Shown here in pieces: positions 23,627 through 35,734 of a stretch of DNA of 64,000 bases. Origin of the DNA: Medicago truncatula (taxonomy: Eukaryota; Streptophyta; Magnoliopsida; Fabales; Fabaceae); NCBI RefSeq assembly GCF_003473485.1, contig NC_053046.1, positions 5,032,001 to 5,096,000 of the forward strand, in the 5' to 3' direction. Numbering within the stretch: position 1 is the stretch's first letter; every line of letters starts with the position of its first letter. The notes under the pieces are model-generated. The model saw only the letters and a list, made by a program, of their open reading frames with translations. It did no database searches and had not been told where the DNA came from. A program made the translations under genes and the position numbers.

Positions 23627-26600
23627 AAAATTTAAGCTAATTGTCTTTTCCCCCTCAAAAGAGTAGAAATCTCTCATGTGTTTTATCATTTAAAAAAAAT
23701 GCATATTTTGAAAAAACTATCATATTTGAATATGTCATATTCTCCCACACTAAATAAGCACTTCATTTTATCTTTATATATATTTTTCTATTACATCATA
23801 AGCATATCTCATATCTCATAATCAATTCCAGTTGCTCCAAACATGTACTTAATATTTACAAAACCGACGTTTGATGATGATCATCACTTATAAACACATG
23901 CATGTTCATCCAATGGAACTCTTAACCGTGAGAGGGTGAAATGAGTGAAAAAGGTGTTTGACATGGTTAAAACCAGTGAGGAACATATCTTGATCACAAC
24001 AATTTAAATGTTTGTATTGCATTGCCTACCGAACAAAACAGAAGAGACAAGAACAGAGAACATGTAGACAACCCCAAACCGGAAAAGGAAGATTCTCCTT
24101 TTCATCACATTCCCCAGAGCATGGTAATGGCATTCTTTAAATTTGGTCCAAATTTCCTTGCCAAATATTAGTTTATAAAGAGATGGTAAGTGAGTACATT
24201 AAATGCTCTCTATAAAGAGCTTGTGGGAATTATTAACATACTAAAAAACAACTAGTTAACTAACTCTATATATATTTCTAATGAAATGAAACCCATGACA
24301 ATGTTTGGTTTGCTTGACAAAAGTTACATGAATTGACTTGAGGCAACCAAACGGCACATACTCACAAATAAAATTGGGTGGTACAAAGGATTACTAGCTA
24401 ATTGAATAGTTGATTGACTCCCATGGAAGGCCATAACAGCAGAGGATTTGCTTCATCGTAAGAAATGCCCAAGCATGATATTCTTTGAAGAGGAACGAAC
24501 AACAATAGGCTGCTTCTTTAATTTCCTAGCAATTATGAAAAACATCGACCATTATGAAAAATAAGACCGAACCTTTTAAACATCAACATCAACAAAAAGT
24601 AGAATAAATTGTTATTAATTGGTTCTTATAAGTGAATGTCTAAACACTATAAGTTTGATCATGTACCAAACAAGATTAACTCTGCCAAACTTATCATTTC
24701 GAATTCAAAAACAAAAAGTGAATACCAACATCATATTGGAAGCTTTATTTTATTTCGCCAACTACTTTTTCACTTAATTAACTCTTAACGGAAATACTTA
24801 ATAGATCACAATTAGTTACTAACAATCAGTGATCAAGTTAGTGAAATCATAATAAGCAGCCCCAAATTTAGTATGCGTGGATTCGTCCTATGAAAGCACG
24901 AGTTAAAAAATGATAAACACTCGATGATAGAATGATTTTATAGAATTATTGCACTTGTTAATTATTTTTTAGCTTAATGATAAAGGGTTATCGAGCGCTT
25001 AGATAAAATAGTATGAATCTCTTCTAACTTAATCATGATCTTTGGTTCGAATCCAACTATGCACATGTAGTAGCAGCATTAAAAATTTTAGGGAGACTTT
25101 GTCGTCCATTTGAGTCTCACAATGCTCGAGAGATTAGTTTCTGCAAGTTGCGTGCAGAGGATGCCCGATTTACACTAAAAAAAACTAGTGCCCCGACCAC
25201 TGGTTAAGAAAGTAAAAAATAGAATTTTTTTATTGAAAACAAATTTTTTTAATTTTAAAAGTTAAACGTACCCACTTTTACCATTTTTCAATGCAAATTT
25301 TTTATATTAATTTTCATAACTAGGTGCTCTAGGGCATTAGTTAACATTTCCCAATTATAAAATTTTGTGAGTATTGATCATTTCTCATCATCAGATTGTA
25401 TGTCACAATTTAAAAATGCCACAATCACAATTTTTTAGTCTAAAAATATGAGGGAGAGAGCAAAATCGGAGAAATTAAACACGGGAGGTTGGGGACCAAA
25501 TCAGTGAGCATATAAAAATAATGGAACCAAATCCGCAATTAAGCCTTCTTTATTTGAGTAAAGACACAAGTTTTTGGAAAATATCATTCGTGCATAATTG
25601 CATAGACTAATTTTCGAGTCAGGTAAGAAACAATGTTGGATATTAGAGTAACAAAATATTTACCTAAAGCTAAAATAAGAGATGAAAATAAATGAATTGA
25701 AAACACAATATTAACTTGAAAACCCCTCAATAAATAAAAGGAATAGAAAGAATAAACGACCCTTCACTGTGTGGAAGAAATTATAGGATCCATCTCTAAA
25801 TGCAAGAGAGAACAATTACACCATCTTTAAAAATAGTAGAACGCTAACATTAAGAGAAAACTCACATGAAAAAATGTTTTTCTTCTCCGAATTTTTTCTC
25901 TCACTCTCAACAAAGGCTCCCTATTGTTGTTGTGTTTGGGATGCATGGCTTGATACAAATGACCTCTTATTTATAGGAGTAAAATTGCACTATTTCTACA
26001 TGTGCCATTTATTTCATCAAATGCGTATGCATCTTGAGTCAACTAATTGCAATGAGAACAAACAAATTGGAAGCAACAATTTGACTAGCCAAACAAAATT
26101 GCTTTACACATGTTTAATTTCTTAAAACATGCTTCACGCTTACATATAATGGACGGCAAAACTTTTGCTCAAGACTTTTAATATTGTTGCATTCGAACTT
26201 AAAGACAATTGGTTAAGTTAGAAGAGACTTGAATCATCTCATCTAGATGCTCTTGGGAGCACTTATTACTTATTCATTTATTGTTTTTCTCAACAAAAAT
26301 TTAAACAAAATTCATTTTAAAACAAAGGGGATAATTCAAGTTGCTAGCATAATTTCAAGCATCTCTCACCTTAAGAAAGAGTGGGAGGTAAATGTTTACA
26401 TTGATAATTGAATCATTAAAAGTTAAAACACTTAATAAATCATGCAAAACTTCATTTCTTATGCATCGAATAGAGATATCAACACAAGCATAAAAAAGAA
26501 TTAATTTATTATAGGCATGCAGTGCAAGACATAATCAAACAAAGAGACAGCTCATGCACAAACATGTCAGATAACAACACTCAAAAGAATCCAAATTATA

Positions 26601-26843
26601 GACAATTCTTAAATATGATCAATACTTTTTTCCCTTCTTTCTCATAACATTCCAAACAAGAACAAAAGGAATATCAGATTCGTTTTAACCCTTTAGAGGT
26701 CCTGAAGCTAATACTCTCAGAACACATCTCTTTCTCTGTGGTCCCCACGTACACGTGTTTGTCTATGTCTCTTGTGTTGGACACTGACATGTGTCGCACA
26801 CCAGACTCATCTTCGATCAGAAGTGTAGGTGCTACAGAGGTTG
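23627..26843. other. intergenic, possible SINE relic, otherwise nothing
   Basis: 3.2 kb AT-rich. Around 24985-25184 a tRNA-like stretch with a B box (GGTTCGAATCCAAC) and A-rich end looks like another SINE, without clear duplications. The frame at 25874-26125 matches nothing I know. The 3' end of the minus-strand CLE gene lies just right of this region. Confidence 0.4.
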
Positions 26844-27047
26844 CTACCGATTATGCAGAGGATTAGCTCCTGATGGCACACCTCTCTTGTCTTCCAACTC
26901 TGGATTGCTACTTCTAGATAGATTTTTACGCGATGAAGCAGAACTTGTGAAATTCAACAAACCACCAGCAATACAAAACCCAGAATTGCAGAAGATTAGT
27001 AGAATCAGCAGCACAGAAAAAGCGCTCATTTCACTTGTTAGCATCAC
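26844..27047 (-). CDS. CLE (CLAVATA3/ESR-related) signalling peptide precursor
   Basis: Single-exon gene for a 67-residue precursor (or 61 if Met7 at 27029 is the start). The N-terminus is a secretion signal (MSAFSVLLILLIFCNSGFC). A Ser/Asn-rich variable region follows. The CLE dodecapeptide lies at the end, RGVPSGANPLHN (residues 55-66), followed only by Arg and a TAG stop. CLE peptides are cut out, hydroxylated on proline and often arabinosylated, then bind CLV1/BAM-type receptor kinases to control meristems, vasculature or nodulation. Pro4, Gly6, Asn8, Pro9, Leu10 and His11 are all present, but position 7, normally Pro (hydroxyproline), is Ala61. TATA-like TATATATAATC on the minus strand (about 27126-27137) lies about 80-100 bases upstream. 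Confidence 0.85.
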   Translation of the reverse strand: MMLTSEMSAFSVLLILLIFCNSGFCIAGGLLNFTSSASSRKNLSRSSNPELEDKRGVPSGANPLHNR

Positions 27048-27123
27048 AGAATTTGAATCAATTTCTGAAAACTATACAACTACTATTGTCCCTCGACGGT
27101 GGCAAAACTAATACTACCAACTA

Positions 27124-27139
27124 TAGATTATATATAGTG
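27124..27139 (-). promoter_or_regulatory. TATA box of the CLE gene
   Basis: Minus-strand CACTATATATAATC about 80-100 bases before the candidate start codons, a suitable distance for a plant TATA box and short leader. Confidence 0.5.
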
Positions 27140-27206
27140 GTTCTAGTTACGTTGCAAACCTTTATATTGCAGAAAAATGCGGGAATAAGATGTCAAAATT
27201 GCGGTT

Positions 27207-27400
27207 GCAATACTGTTGTGGAGACTTTAAAATCCCTTATATTACAGTGGCAATACTGTTGTGGAGGCTTCAAAATCCCTTATATTACCGTGGCAATACT
27301 GTTGCGGAGACTTCAAAATCCTTGATACTGCAGTTGCAATAGTGGTTACTGATACTATTGGAGAGACTTCAAAATCTTTTATATGGTGGCAATTGCGCTT
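27207..27400. repeat. 43-bp tandem repeat upstream of the CLE gene
   Basis: Three clear units start at 27207, 27250 and 27293 (GCAATACTGTTGTGGAG then CTTCAAAATCCCTTATATTA), followed by a more degenerate fourth. The period is 43 bp. The array begins some 70 bases upstream of the CLE TATA-like box. Confidence 0.85.
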
Positions 27401-30400
27401 GCAGAAAACAATTAAACCATGTCTAGTAGAAATGAAAGGAAAGAAAAGAAAACTTGGAAGGGCCACCAACACAAAATTTTAACAATTTATGCTAAAAGAT
27501 GGCCAACATGAAATTTTAACACATGTATGTATGCTTAGAAAGAATAATATGGAAATTGGAATGAAATAAGGAGAAACTAAGTAACAGGATAGGATATTAT
27601 TTTTGTCTCTGGAGGCAAAATATGTTCTAAAAGTAAACAGAATTGCTTTTACCTACGAACGATGAATTTAAGAAAAAGAATGGCAAAATTAAAAACAAAC
27701 AGTAGATGAATTTTATAACTCTACCTATGTTGTGAATTACCAATATCTTATATGAAATGTGAGAGTTGGTGGCAGGTAGTTGTTTTGGAGAAAGCATATG
27801 AATCACACGCGGGTGAGAGTTTGTCCAGCATGACAATATTTGTTTGAAACTTTCTATTTGTTTTCTTCATGTTAGGACATTATCATGTCTTATAATATCA
27901 TCACATGCACCTGCTTTTTGTAACCACTTGATTTTTAATATTTAGTTAATAGTAAACTACAAACAATAGCTCCCATAAGAAAGTAACGTACTAACTAAAT
28001 TTCTTGAATAGCTGCCAGGAACACTGTGCTTTTGTGTCACCCATGAAACTCATGAATTATTGAGTGCATCGAATGGGTTCTTATTTTATTTAGTTTCCGT
28101 AGTTTAATATATGTGGATATGCATTAAACAAGTGTTTGTAGGTGGGATTTAATTTTTTGTTTTATAGGTAAAATATTACGGCGTATGGACGTGATACGAA
28201 ATTTCGTGTTTAGCTGATTAGATGTATGATCAATCGTTTGTGCTTGATTCGTCGTATGTTTAACTTATAAGATCATGATGGCCAACTTGCACGTGTGACA
28301 ATGATTCCCTTTTTATTTAAGTGATTGCACCCACAAAAGATCATGTTTCTCATCTGCGGGTTCTTAGACTACACCAAAGAACACCCAGTGTTGAAGGATG
28401 AACTACTATCTAAGAAGACATGAAAAATAAATAGAAGTAGTAAAGAAAAACGAAAAAAGATATGTAAAAACTTGTTTGATTGATGTGTACAAAATATGAT
28501 TTACAATGGGTATTTACAGACTTAGAATACCTAAGCAACCTACATTAACACTGTTTGCCATATTTTTGGTCCATTAACTATCATATTACATCATGTAATA
28601 TCAAGACTAACATGACTACGGTTGGTAATTACTCTGTAGGCTGAGCTATACATCCCAAAATTATCTCTACCACTATGTTATTTACTTTGGAATTAGTCAG
28701 CTAATATCTTGCTCATACGACATTACGACTGATCGCTTGACTGTCATCTAGACATGTTCTCTACATCCCTATTTTTAAGGTAGTGAATATTTTTCATTCA
28801 GAAGATCTGTTGCTTAATTTTTCTGCAAAATTATAATTATTATTAACCGGTAATGGTAGTTGTTAGTATGTCACAAATTATTCAGACACGGCGCCGCTAC
28901 TTCAAGAACATTGTTTAAAAATATATATTTCGATTTGTATATATGTTCAGCCTTCAAATGATAATTTTTCATGCAAGACAGTTGAATTTGAAGAAGCTTA
29001 AACAAGAAATGATTGATCATTGTGGTGGACATATACCAACTGCGATGTATAACATCACCGCCTTTTTGTCATCGCCCCATTGTTATGGAGAAAGAGGGGT
29101 GGCTAATATGATTGAGTTAAGTACAGTTTGACCTTATTTTTCTACACTTCGATCCCCTTGATATGTATCAAGAAACCCAAAAAAAATTCCACCTTAGATC
29201 CCAAATGCATTCTTTTGAGTACTTGTTCCAGCTTGAATAAATGGTTTGAAAGTTGTTGCACTTTCCCACGACATCAATTTAAACTTCCATGGTTTTAATA
29301 ATAAGTATCTTGATATTACTTGCAGCCTCCAGAAATTGCCTAAGGTGAAGTTGAACCTTTCTGAAGTGGGGTCTTCCATTTCTTCTTCTATTAAGTATGC
29401 AACATGTATTTCTTCAGGGATGTCATAGTGCTCCATTTGATACCTTCTTAGGATTGAAAATGTTCTTTATTAATCTCAAGGTCTAGTCTGAGTTCTTGTG
29501 TGAGCAATCTATGCATACATGTGATAAATTCGATTTGCAGTATCAAAATATTTTTAATTATTGATTCACAAAGACTTGATAACTTAAACCTTTCAACTAT
29601 CATTAACTATTTTGAGTTAGGACTTCGTTAAAAAGTGATCTTTTTAAGCTAAAAATAAAATGCAGTTACAATTTTCAGTTGGGATTAAGTTTAATTCAGT
29701 AATCCTCTAATGTTGTTCCTTGATCAATTATATACTCATTCTATTTCATTTATATCTTTACCTATCTCCCTTTCATAAATCTCAACGTCTCACAAATAAC
29801 GGGAGAGCCATTATATCCTCTCACAAATTAGCTGATAAAATGGCTTTACCTATTTCCCTTACAAATGAAGTTCATGTCTACCATCCCTGAGTCGAAAGAT
29901 CAATTTCGGAGAGCAAGTCAAAAAAAGCATTGAGTGCAAAAATGGAGACATTGATATAACGAAATAGGTTTATATCTAATCATCCAAACCAAGTATTCAC
30001 ATTAATCCCAACACAATGAGAAATTAATTACACATTGTCATTGTAACTTACAAAAAATAAAAGAGGAAGAAAATATGTAGCATCCAATGACTTGGTCTAC
30101 AATCCTCCAATGTTTCCACCTAATTTACAAACTATTTTTACTCTTATAAATATTGTTCTCAACCTTTTAACCACCAAGAATGCCCAAAAGAAGGAAGATG
30201 CAACCAGCTATTTATAGGTTTTCCAAAAGTGATAATTCATCGGGAGAGTGGATTATTTGTTGCAGCGAATGCACGTTTCTTGTTCAGTGGGTCTCTGCCA
30301 GTTCTACCACATGGGTATAAAACTGCCTTCCCTCGTCAGTTGAGTGAAATCTTTGATGGAGGCGAAATCTCCCTATTTTGGCTTGAGTTATCTGCCTTGA

Positions 30401-30866
30401 ATGCCATGTCAGTGCTTTTCTCGCCAGGCGAGTAGCTTGATTAACCTCATTTTAGCTATTTTCTTGGGTCATTCATTCCTTTGCTTTAAAGCACTACAAA
30501 ATATGTTTGGAACAAGGTAAAATTACAAGAAATCCAATATTAACAAAGCTTTATAATATTTACATGCATTGAGGATTTTTCAAAAGGTTTCTTGCAAAGT
30601 AAGTTAATAAGTTCCTTGAAGTATATAAGTAAATAAATGTCAAATTTCCACTTAGCACAGATTCAGCGATGCAACCTCTCGTTTCAACAACACATAAAAC
30701 ATATGAAAGATTCAAATTAATTAAATTGAAAGATTTAATGATAGGTTCCCTAATGACTTGCGTAGTAACATGGTGTCGTGTGGTGTGATGACATCTAATA
30801 TTCGAATTTAACCCAATGTGTTTTTCAATAATGTTGAGGATGACTCAAAATTTTGTGTTTGGAAGA
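27401..30866. other. intergenic with weak coding relics
   Basis: Mostly AT-rich. A scrap resembling an NB-ARC GLPL region is at 28943-29131 (listed). The minus frame at 29194-29436 (80 residues, WKFKLMSWES) matches no family I can name. The stretch 30020-30450, with CTATTTATAGG and TCTCGCCAGGCGAG, resembles part of a retrotransposon LTR, without boundaries. Confidence 0.4.
28943..29131 (+). pseudogene. possible NB-ARC (disease-resistance gene) scrap
   Basis: The frame contains LKKLKQEMIDHCGGHIPTAM, which resembles the ELGxEIVKHCGGLPLAI region of NB-ARC proteins with LPLAI degraded. No P-loop, kinase-2 or LRR was found nearby. The resemblance is short, so this is tentative. Confidence 0.22.
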
Positions 30867-32006
30867 TGTTGGAATCGTGACACGATTTTGGCATCGTAGC
30901 ACGATTTTCTAGGCAATGAGCATAGTTTTCAGGGTGTCCAATCGTGACACGATTTTGGTAAAACGTGACACAATTTTCGACTTGTTGAGCAAGTTTTCAG
31001 GATAAGGTTGGTCGTACCTTTGGTCGTACGCATCAACCGTGTCACAATTTGGGAAAACGTGACACGATTTTGTCCGGATCTGAACACTATGTAAGCACTC
31101 CATGACCCATTTGTTAAAGAGCTGGGTGAATCTCATGGAAACCAAAGGAGAGAACTTTTAGGGTTTTAGATACTAAAGGTTGAGGGTCTTTGGGTGAGGA
31201 TCAAAGCTTCAAGATGTGAATCTTTGAGAACCAAAAGAGGGGCTTTTGGGAAAAAGGTTGGTGCCTTTTGGGGAAGATTCATGGGGTTGGAAAACACATG
31301 AGTGGAGAGTCATTTGTGAGCAACTTGGGCGAGTCTTGTGAAACCAAAAGAGAAGATCCTTAGTAAAATCAAAGGCTAAGGGTTGGTTCTCTTTTGGGGG
31401 TTAGATTCTAGAGTTGGAAAACAATTGTAAACACCTTGGAAGAGTGAAAATCATGAGTGTCTTGTTCATTGGTGAGATTGGGAAAATGGGTAGAAATTAG
31501 GGTTGTTCTGTGAGCTTGTTGAAGCTATTTTCTTGTATCCCATTTGTATCTCTTTGTAAGAACTCATTGATAGTGGATTGGAGAGATCAATCTCTCCTCT
31601 AGAGTAGGTCAAGTTGGACCGAACTGGGTGAACATTTCTTGGTGTTGTTATCTTTTCTTTACTCTCTTTATCTTGTTTATTCCTTGCTTTGGATTATGGT
31701 TTTACTATGCACTTGATTATAGACTAGGTCTATATATTGTTGTTGTTGCTTGTGGTTAACATTTTTGGTTGTTGGTTGCCATTGATACTTGTTCCACACA
31801 TCATAATTTATATTGGTGTGAAATTTGAGTTCGAAATTCACAACAAATAACATAAGATAATGAAATGGATTTAAGACTCCCTCGTGTCTATGCACTCATT
31901 AACTCCATTTCAATCAGGTTTAAGCTTGTTATATCTCTTCATGGTTCTAATCCTTGTATCTGAGTGATTGGGTTGGTTGAATATGTCCACTAAACTAAGT
32001 TACCAA
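30867..32006 (+). mobile_element. decayed Copia-type (SIRE/Maximus-like) LTR
   Basis: Starts TGTTGGAATCGTGACACG. It contains at least four copies or variants of CGTGACACGATTTT within the first 220 bases, and later GAGAGATCAATCTCTCC and long AT/GT-rich runs as in Copia LTRs. It ends near GTTACCA, just before TGGTATTGAGATCC (32009), which looks like a decayed initiator-Met primer-binding site. No gag-pol follows. The right boundary is approximate. Confidence 0.5.
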
Positions 32007-33233
32007 ATTTGGTATTGAGATCCATTTATCAAGCATTTTCATAATAAAAAAAAAATATACTCCTAAGTTGTGATCATCCTTGAAATAAATATATAAAATA
32101 AAAAGTGCAAGAACCAAAGATGCACAAACACCACAAATATTCGCATGAATAAAACTAGGGTTGTGCTAAGTTTGCAATGAGTTCAACAATTTGTTAATTT
32201 TTAAAAAGTTAAATTTATCACTTTTCACAATTTTACAAAATAATAATTTTATTTTTGTCATTTTAACAAATGTTATAAGGGAACTTTTTAGCAATTTCCA
32301 TAATACCAAGGATCATATCAACTTATGTCCTTAAGGCAGACGAGGGAACAAGTTAGTAAGTTAAAAAAGAAATTAAAAGACAAATTTTGCATTGAACATA
32401 TTAAATCATACAAACATAGAACTTTGTTCTAACATCATTATTGCAAAGAGTAGTTAGAATATAAGTTTATGACGAAAAAATATTCATTCCTTCAAATTGG
32501 TAGAGAGCATCAGATACAAATCAAATGAACACCGTACCAAGATGAAAAATCAAACGAGCACCACACCAAGATAAAAATCAAGCAGGGTCGCATTAAGATG
32601 ATGAAATCACGATAAAGAAAAAAACCCGAAAGAAAAATATGATCTATATGAAAACAACTTATTTAGCTTAAAAGATAGGGAAAAGATGCACAGAGAAGAT
32701 TTTAGGTTCAAAAATGACATAAAACCACTCCGTGAATGACGAAGATAAAACTGAAAAACTATTTTTCATAAAAGTTTTTTTTTTTTTTTTATCAAAATGC
32801 ACATTTTTCTTTAGACTAAAAAAATCATTTTTTTGCTTTTTGAGCTTCTTTTTAGGACCATTGGTTCTCTTTGTTAATATTTTTTTTATCTTCCCTAACT
32901 TAATAATCTCAACCTCCTTTTTTTTTTTTTTAAGCAATAATCTCAACCTCCTATCCCACTCATTTATTATAATTTAATTTTGACAAAATAATTATAAAAT
33001 CTTTTCATTTTGAAATTTTGTAGATTTATCGTCACTTTAAAAAATTTCTTCATTCAAACACGCTTTTCAAATCCATAAAGTTATGATTTTTTGACATTAA
33101 AATGTTGATGTTAAAACAGTGTTTTTAAAAAAAAAATTAGGAAAAAAATTCTTTAAATTTGTGTATAATGTGCAAATTTTAGAACAATAAAAGGAAAAGG
33201 GAACGTAAAAAACCACAATATGATGAGACAAAC
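32007..33233. other. AT-rich intergenic, nothing recognised
   Basis: Homopolymer T and A runs dominate (for example 32776-32790 and 32918-32931). Open frames here are low-complexity Phe/Lys runs. Confidence 0.45.
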
Positions 33234-33246
33234 TATGTTTGTATTT

Positions 33247-33332
33247 GTTCTCATGAGTTTAACTCAGCTGTCAAGACAATGCATAATATATGAAAAGTTC
33301 AGGTTCAAATTCCGGCCATCAAAAAAAAAAAT
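33247..33332 (+). mobile_element. truncated tRNA-derived SINE
   Basis: CATGAGTTTAACTCAG head, B-box-like AGGTTCAAATTCC and a short A tail. Perfect 13-bp duplications TATGTTTGTATTT lie at 33234-33246 and 33333-33345. Related to the SINE at 13096 but lacking its 3' body. Confidence 0.7.
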
Positions 33333-33345
33333 TATGTTTGTATTT

Positions 33346-34431
33346 CGATGTAAAAATAATACAACTTATTCATTAAAAACTTCGATGTCAAAATTATACA
33401 ACTAATTTAACCATGAATAAAAAATGATATGGGAGTTGGAGTTTAACATGGGCATTGAAGTGGCCGGGCCTCATATGATCATGATAGCGACGGTGATGAA
33501 TGTGATGATATGAGGAGGCAGATGAGCAGTTTCATGGAAAGTCTCACTCATGAGATGTATTATTGGTCCACAATATAATGAGTAATGTTTGGAATTAATT
33601 CAATGTCTTATTGTATTGTCCATTTACTTCATTTTTCGATCGGGTTACATTTATAAATAATTTTTGCTTTTTTTCAAATTCATTAAATAATATATGTATT
33701 TCTAGTTCCTTCAAAAAAAGCATATGTATATGGATTGTAATATAGTTCAAATACATACGTTATTTAATGAATTTGAAAATGTAAAAGTTACTTATAAATA
33801 TGGTCGGAGGGGGTATACAGTATGGATTAGTTAAGGGTAAAAATGAAAAGGAAACAGCAGAAAAAGAAAGGGAAAAAAAAGAGGGATTAAGATCTCATGA
33901 ACAAAGTTCCAGTAGCGTCATTCCTCAATAAGGGACAGAGATCATCACGAGGAGACGTGTGGAGCAAAAGGCTGGCATCTGAGCTAACTCCTAGCTTGGC
34001 GAAATAATCTCTAGAAGTATAATTCGTTGTCACATTAATGGAAAATATTAATACTTATTTTCTTGTTAAGATTTGAACCTTAGATGTAATGAAATTATAG
34101 ATGTATCAACAAGTGTCTTTTATTAATTATTTTGATTTTCATATCATTTTTTAAATAAGAATGAGGAAAACTTTTACTATAATTAGTGATCAAAGATTTT
34201 ACTCTAAACAACCTCAAAGCGCTTCAAACAAAGTGACTAAATATAAAAAAAAAAAAAAAAAAAATAATGTGTTCAGGCAATTTATAAGTGTTTATACCAT
34301 TTGTGTTTGTTATTTTTTACTACCTAACATGATAAGTTGTTGATCTTCTATAGAGTTTAAACAATCATCTATATCAATATTGTGTCTCCTAAATATATAA
34401 ATGTTGTTTTTTAAGTGGATTGATTTTGTCA
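33346..34431. other. intergenic, possible Stowaway-like relic
   Basis: Around 33625-33815, ATTTATAAATAATTTTTGC and its rough inverse before GGTCGGAGGGGGTA suggest a decayed Stowaway MITE. Otherwise nothing recognised. Confidence 0.35.
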
Positions 34432-34440
34432 AAAAACTTA

Positions 34441-35725
34441 GGCTTAATACATGCTTTGGTCCCTTAACTTATTTTTGGATTTCATTTTGGTCCCCTAATG
34501 ATAAAGTGTCTCAATTTGGTCCCTTATCTTTAATTCCGTCAATCAAATTAGTCCTCTCCGTTAATTTTTTGCAAAATCTGTTAAACACTTTTCACATGTC
34601 ATTTAGGATTTATGATCAATGGCTGGATTTAAAAAACACAAATGTTATACAATGGAGATACAAACATATGATAATTTCTTATTGTATTTCCATATTTTTT
34701 TAATTTCCTAAAATTAAAAATTACAACAATCTTCATCCTCTCTATTCCTTCTTCCTCCACCTTCATGCTTCATCATACCCAAAAAATCAAAAAAATTAAA
34801 ACTTCAAATTCTTTTTTTCAAAAACTCAATCTTCCTCATCTCTTATTCAATCAAAAACCCAAAAATTCCCAAATGAATTTTTTTTTCTTATTTAAACTAA
34901 TTTCAATATAAAAAGAAATCGAAAGATTCAATCCAACGTGTAATTCCAGTTTTCGTATAGTTTATCGGCAAGGTTACAGAGCACGACATCCGGCATGACA
35001 GTGAGATCATCCGCCATGGAAACAGGTTGAAATCAGAAACGAACCCTTATTTCTTAAAACGCAGCCATAGTCCACCACCACAACAACAAATCTTTCTCCC
35101 CAATCACAGCCATAACCACATGTCCTTGTTTCCTTCACTACACTCTTATTCACTTGGTGCTACTTTCAGATTCAAGATTTTTTTTTTTCCAGATTCAAGA
35201 AGTTGAGGACTGATATGTGTAATCTGTCCCAAATTGAATGTTTAATTTATGTACAACGAAATTAAAATGAATCGAATAATTATATGGCACTTGGATTAGA
35301 GGGTTAAGATTTTGAGGTTGGAAAGGGAAGATATTGAAGAAGGAATAGAGCCAGAGAATTGAAGAAGAGGGAGTGAGTGAATGAGAAGAAGAAGATGCAG
35401 CAGGGTATGAGTTGCTGCTGCAGAATGAAGATTGCTAATTTTTAATTTTTATTTTTAGAAAATTAAAAAAATATGGAAAGACAATAAGAAGTTATCATAT
35501 GTTTGTATCTCTATTGTATACCATGTGTGTTTTTTAAATCCAGCCATTGATCACAAATCCTAAATGACATGTGGAAAGTGTTTAACAGATTTTGCAAAAA
35601 ATTAACGGAGAGGACTAATTTGATTGACGGAATTAAAGATAAGGGACCAAATTGAGACACTTTATCATTAGGGGACCAAAATGAAATTCAAAAATAAGTT
35701 AAGGGACCAAAGCATGTATTAAGCC
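34441..35725. mobile_element. Mutator-like element with about 290-bp terminal inverted repeats, 1285 bp
   Basis: Starts GGCTTAATACATGCTTTGG and ends with the complement ATGTATTAAGCC. Perfect 9-bp duplications AAAAACTTA lie at 34432-34440 and 35726-35734. The inverted repeats extend from the ends through the AATTAACGGAGAGGAC region to about 34730 and 35434. The interior is C-rich on the plus strand (CACCACCACAACAACAA near 35080) with no transposase frame. Confidence 0.87.
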
Positions 35726-35734
35726 AAAAACTTA

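Noticed and set aside
26791..27111. 106-residue plus-strand frame over the CLE gene
   Set aside because: Antisense shadow. The minus strand carries the signal peptide and CLE motif.
32668..32977. Lys-rich and Phe-rich frames on opposite strands
   Set aside because: Translations of poly-A/poly-T runs, not genes.
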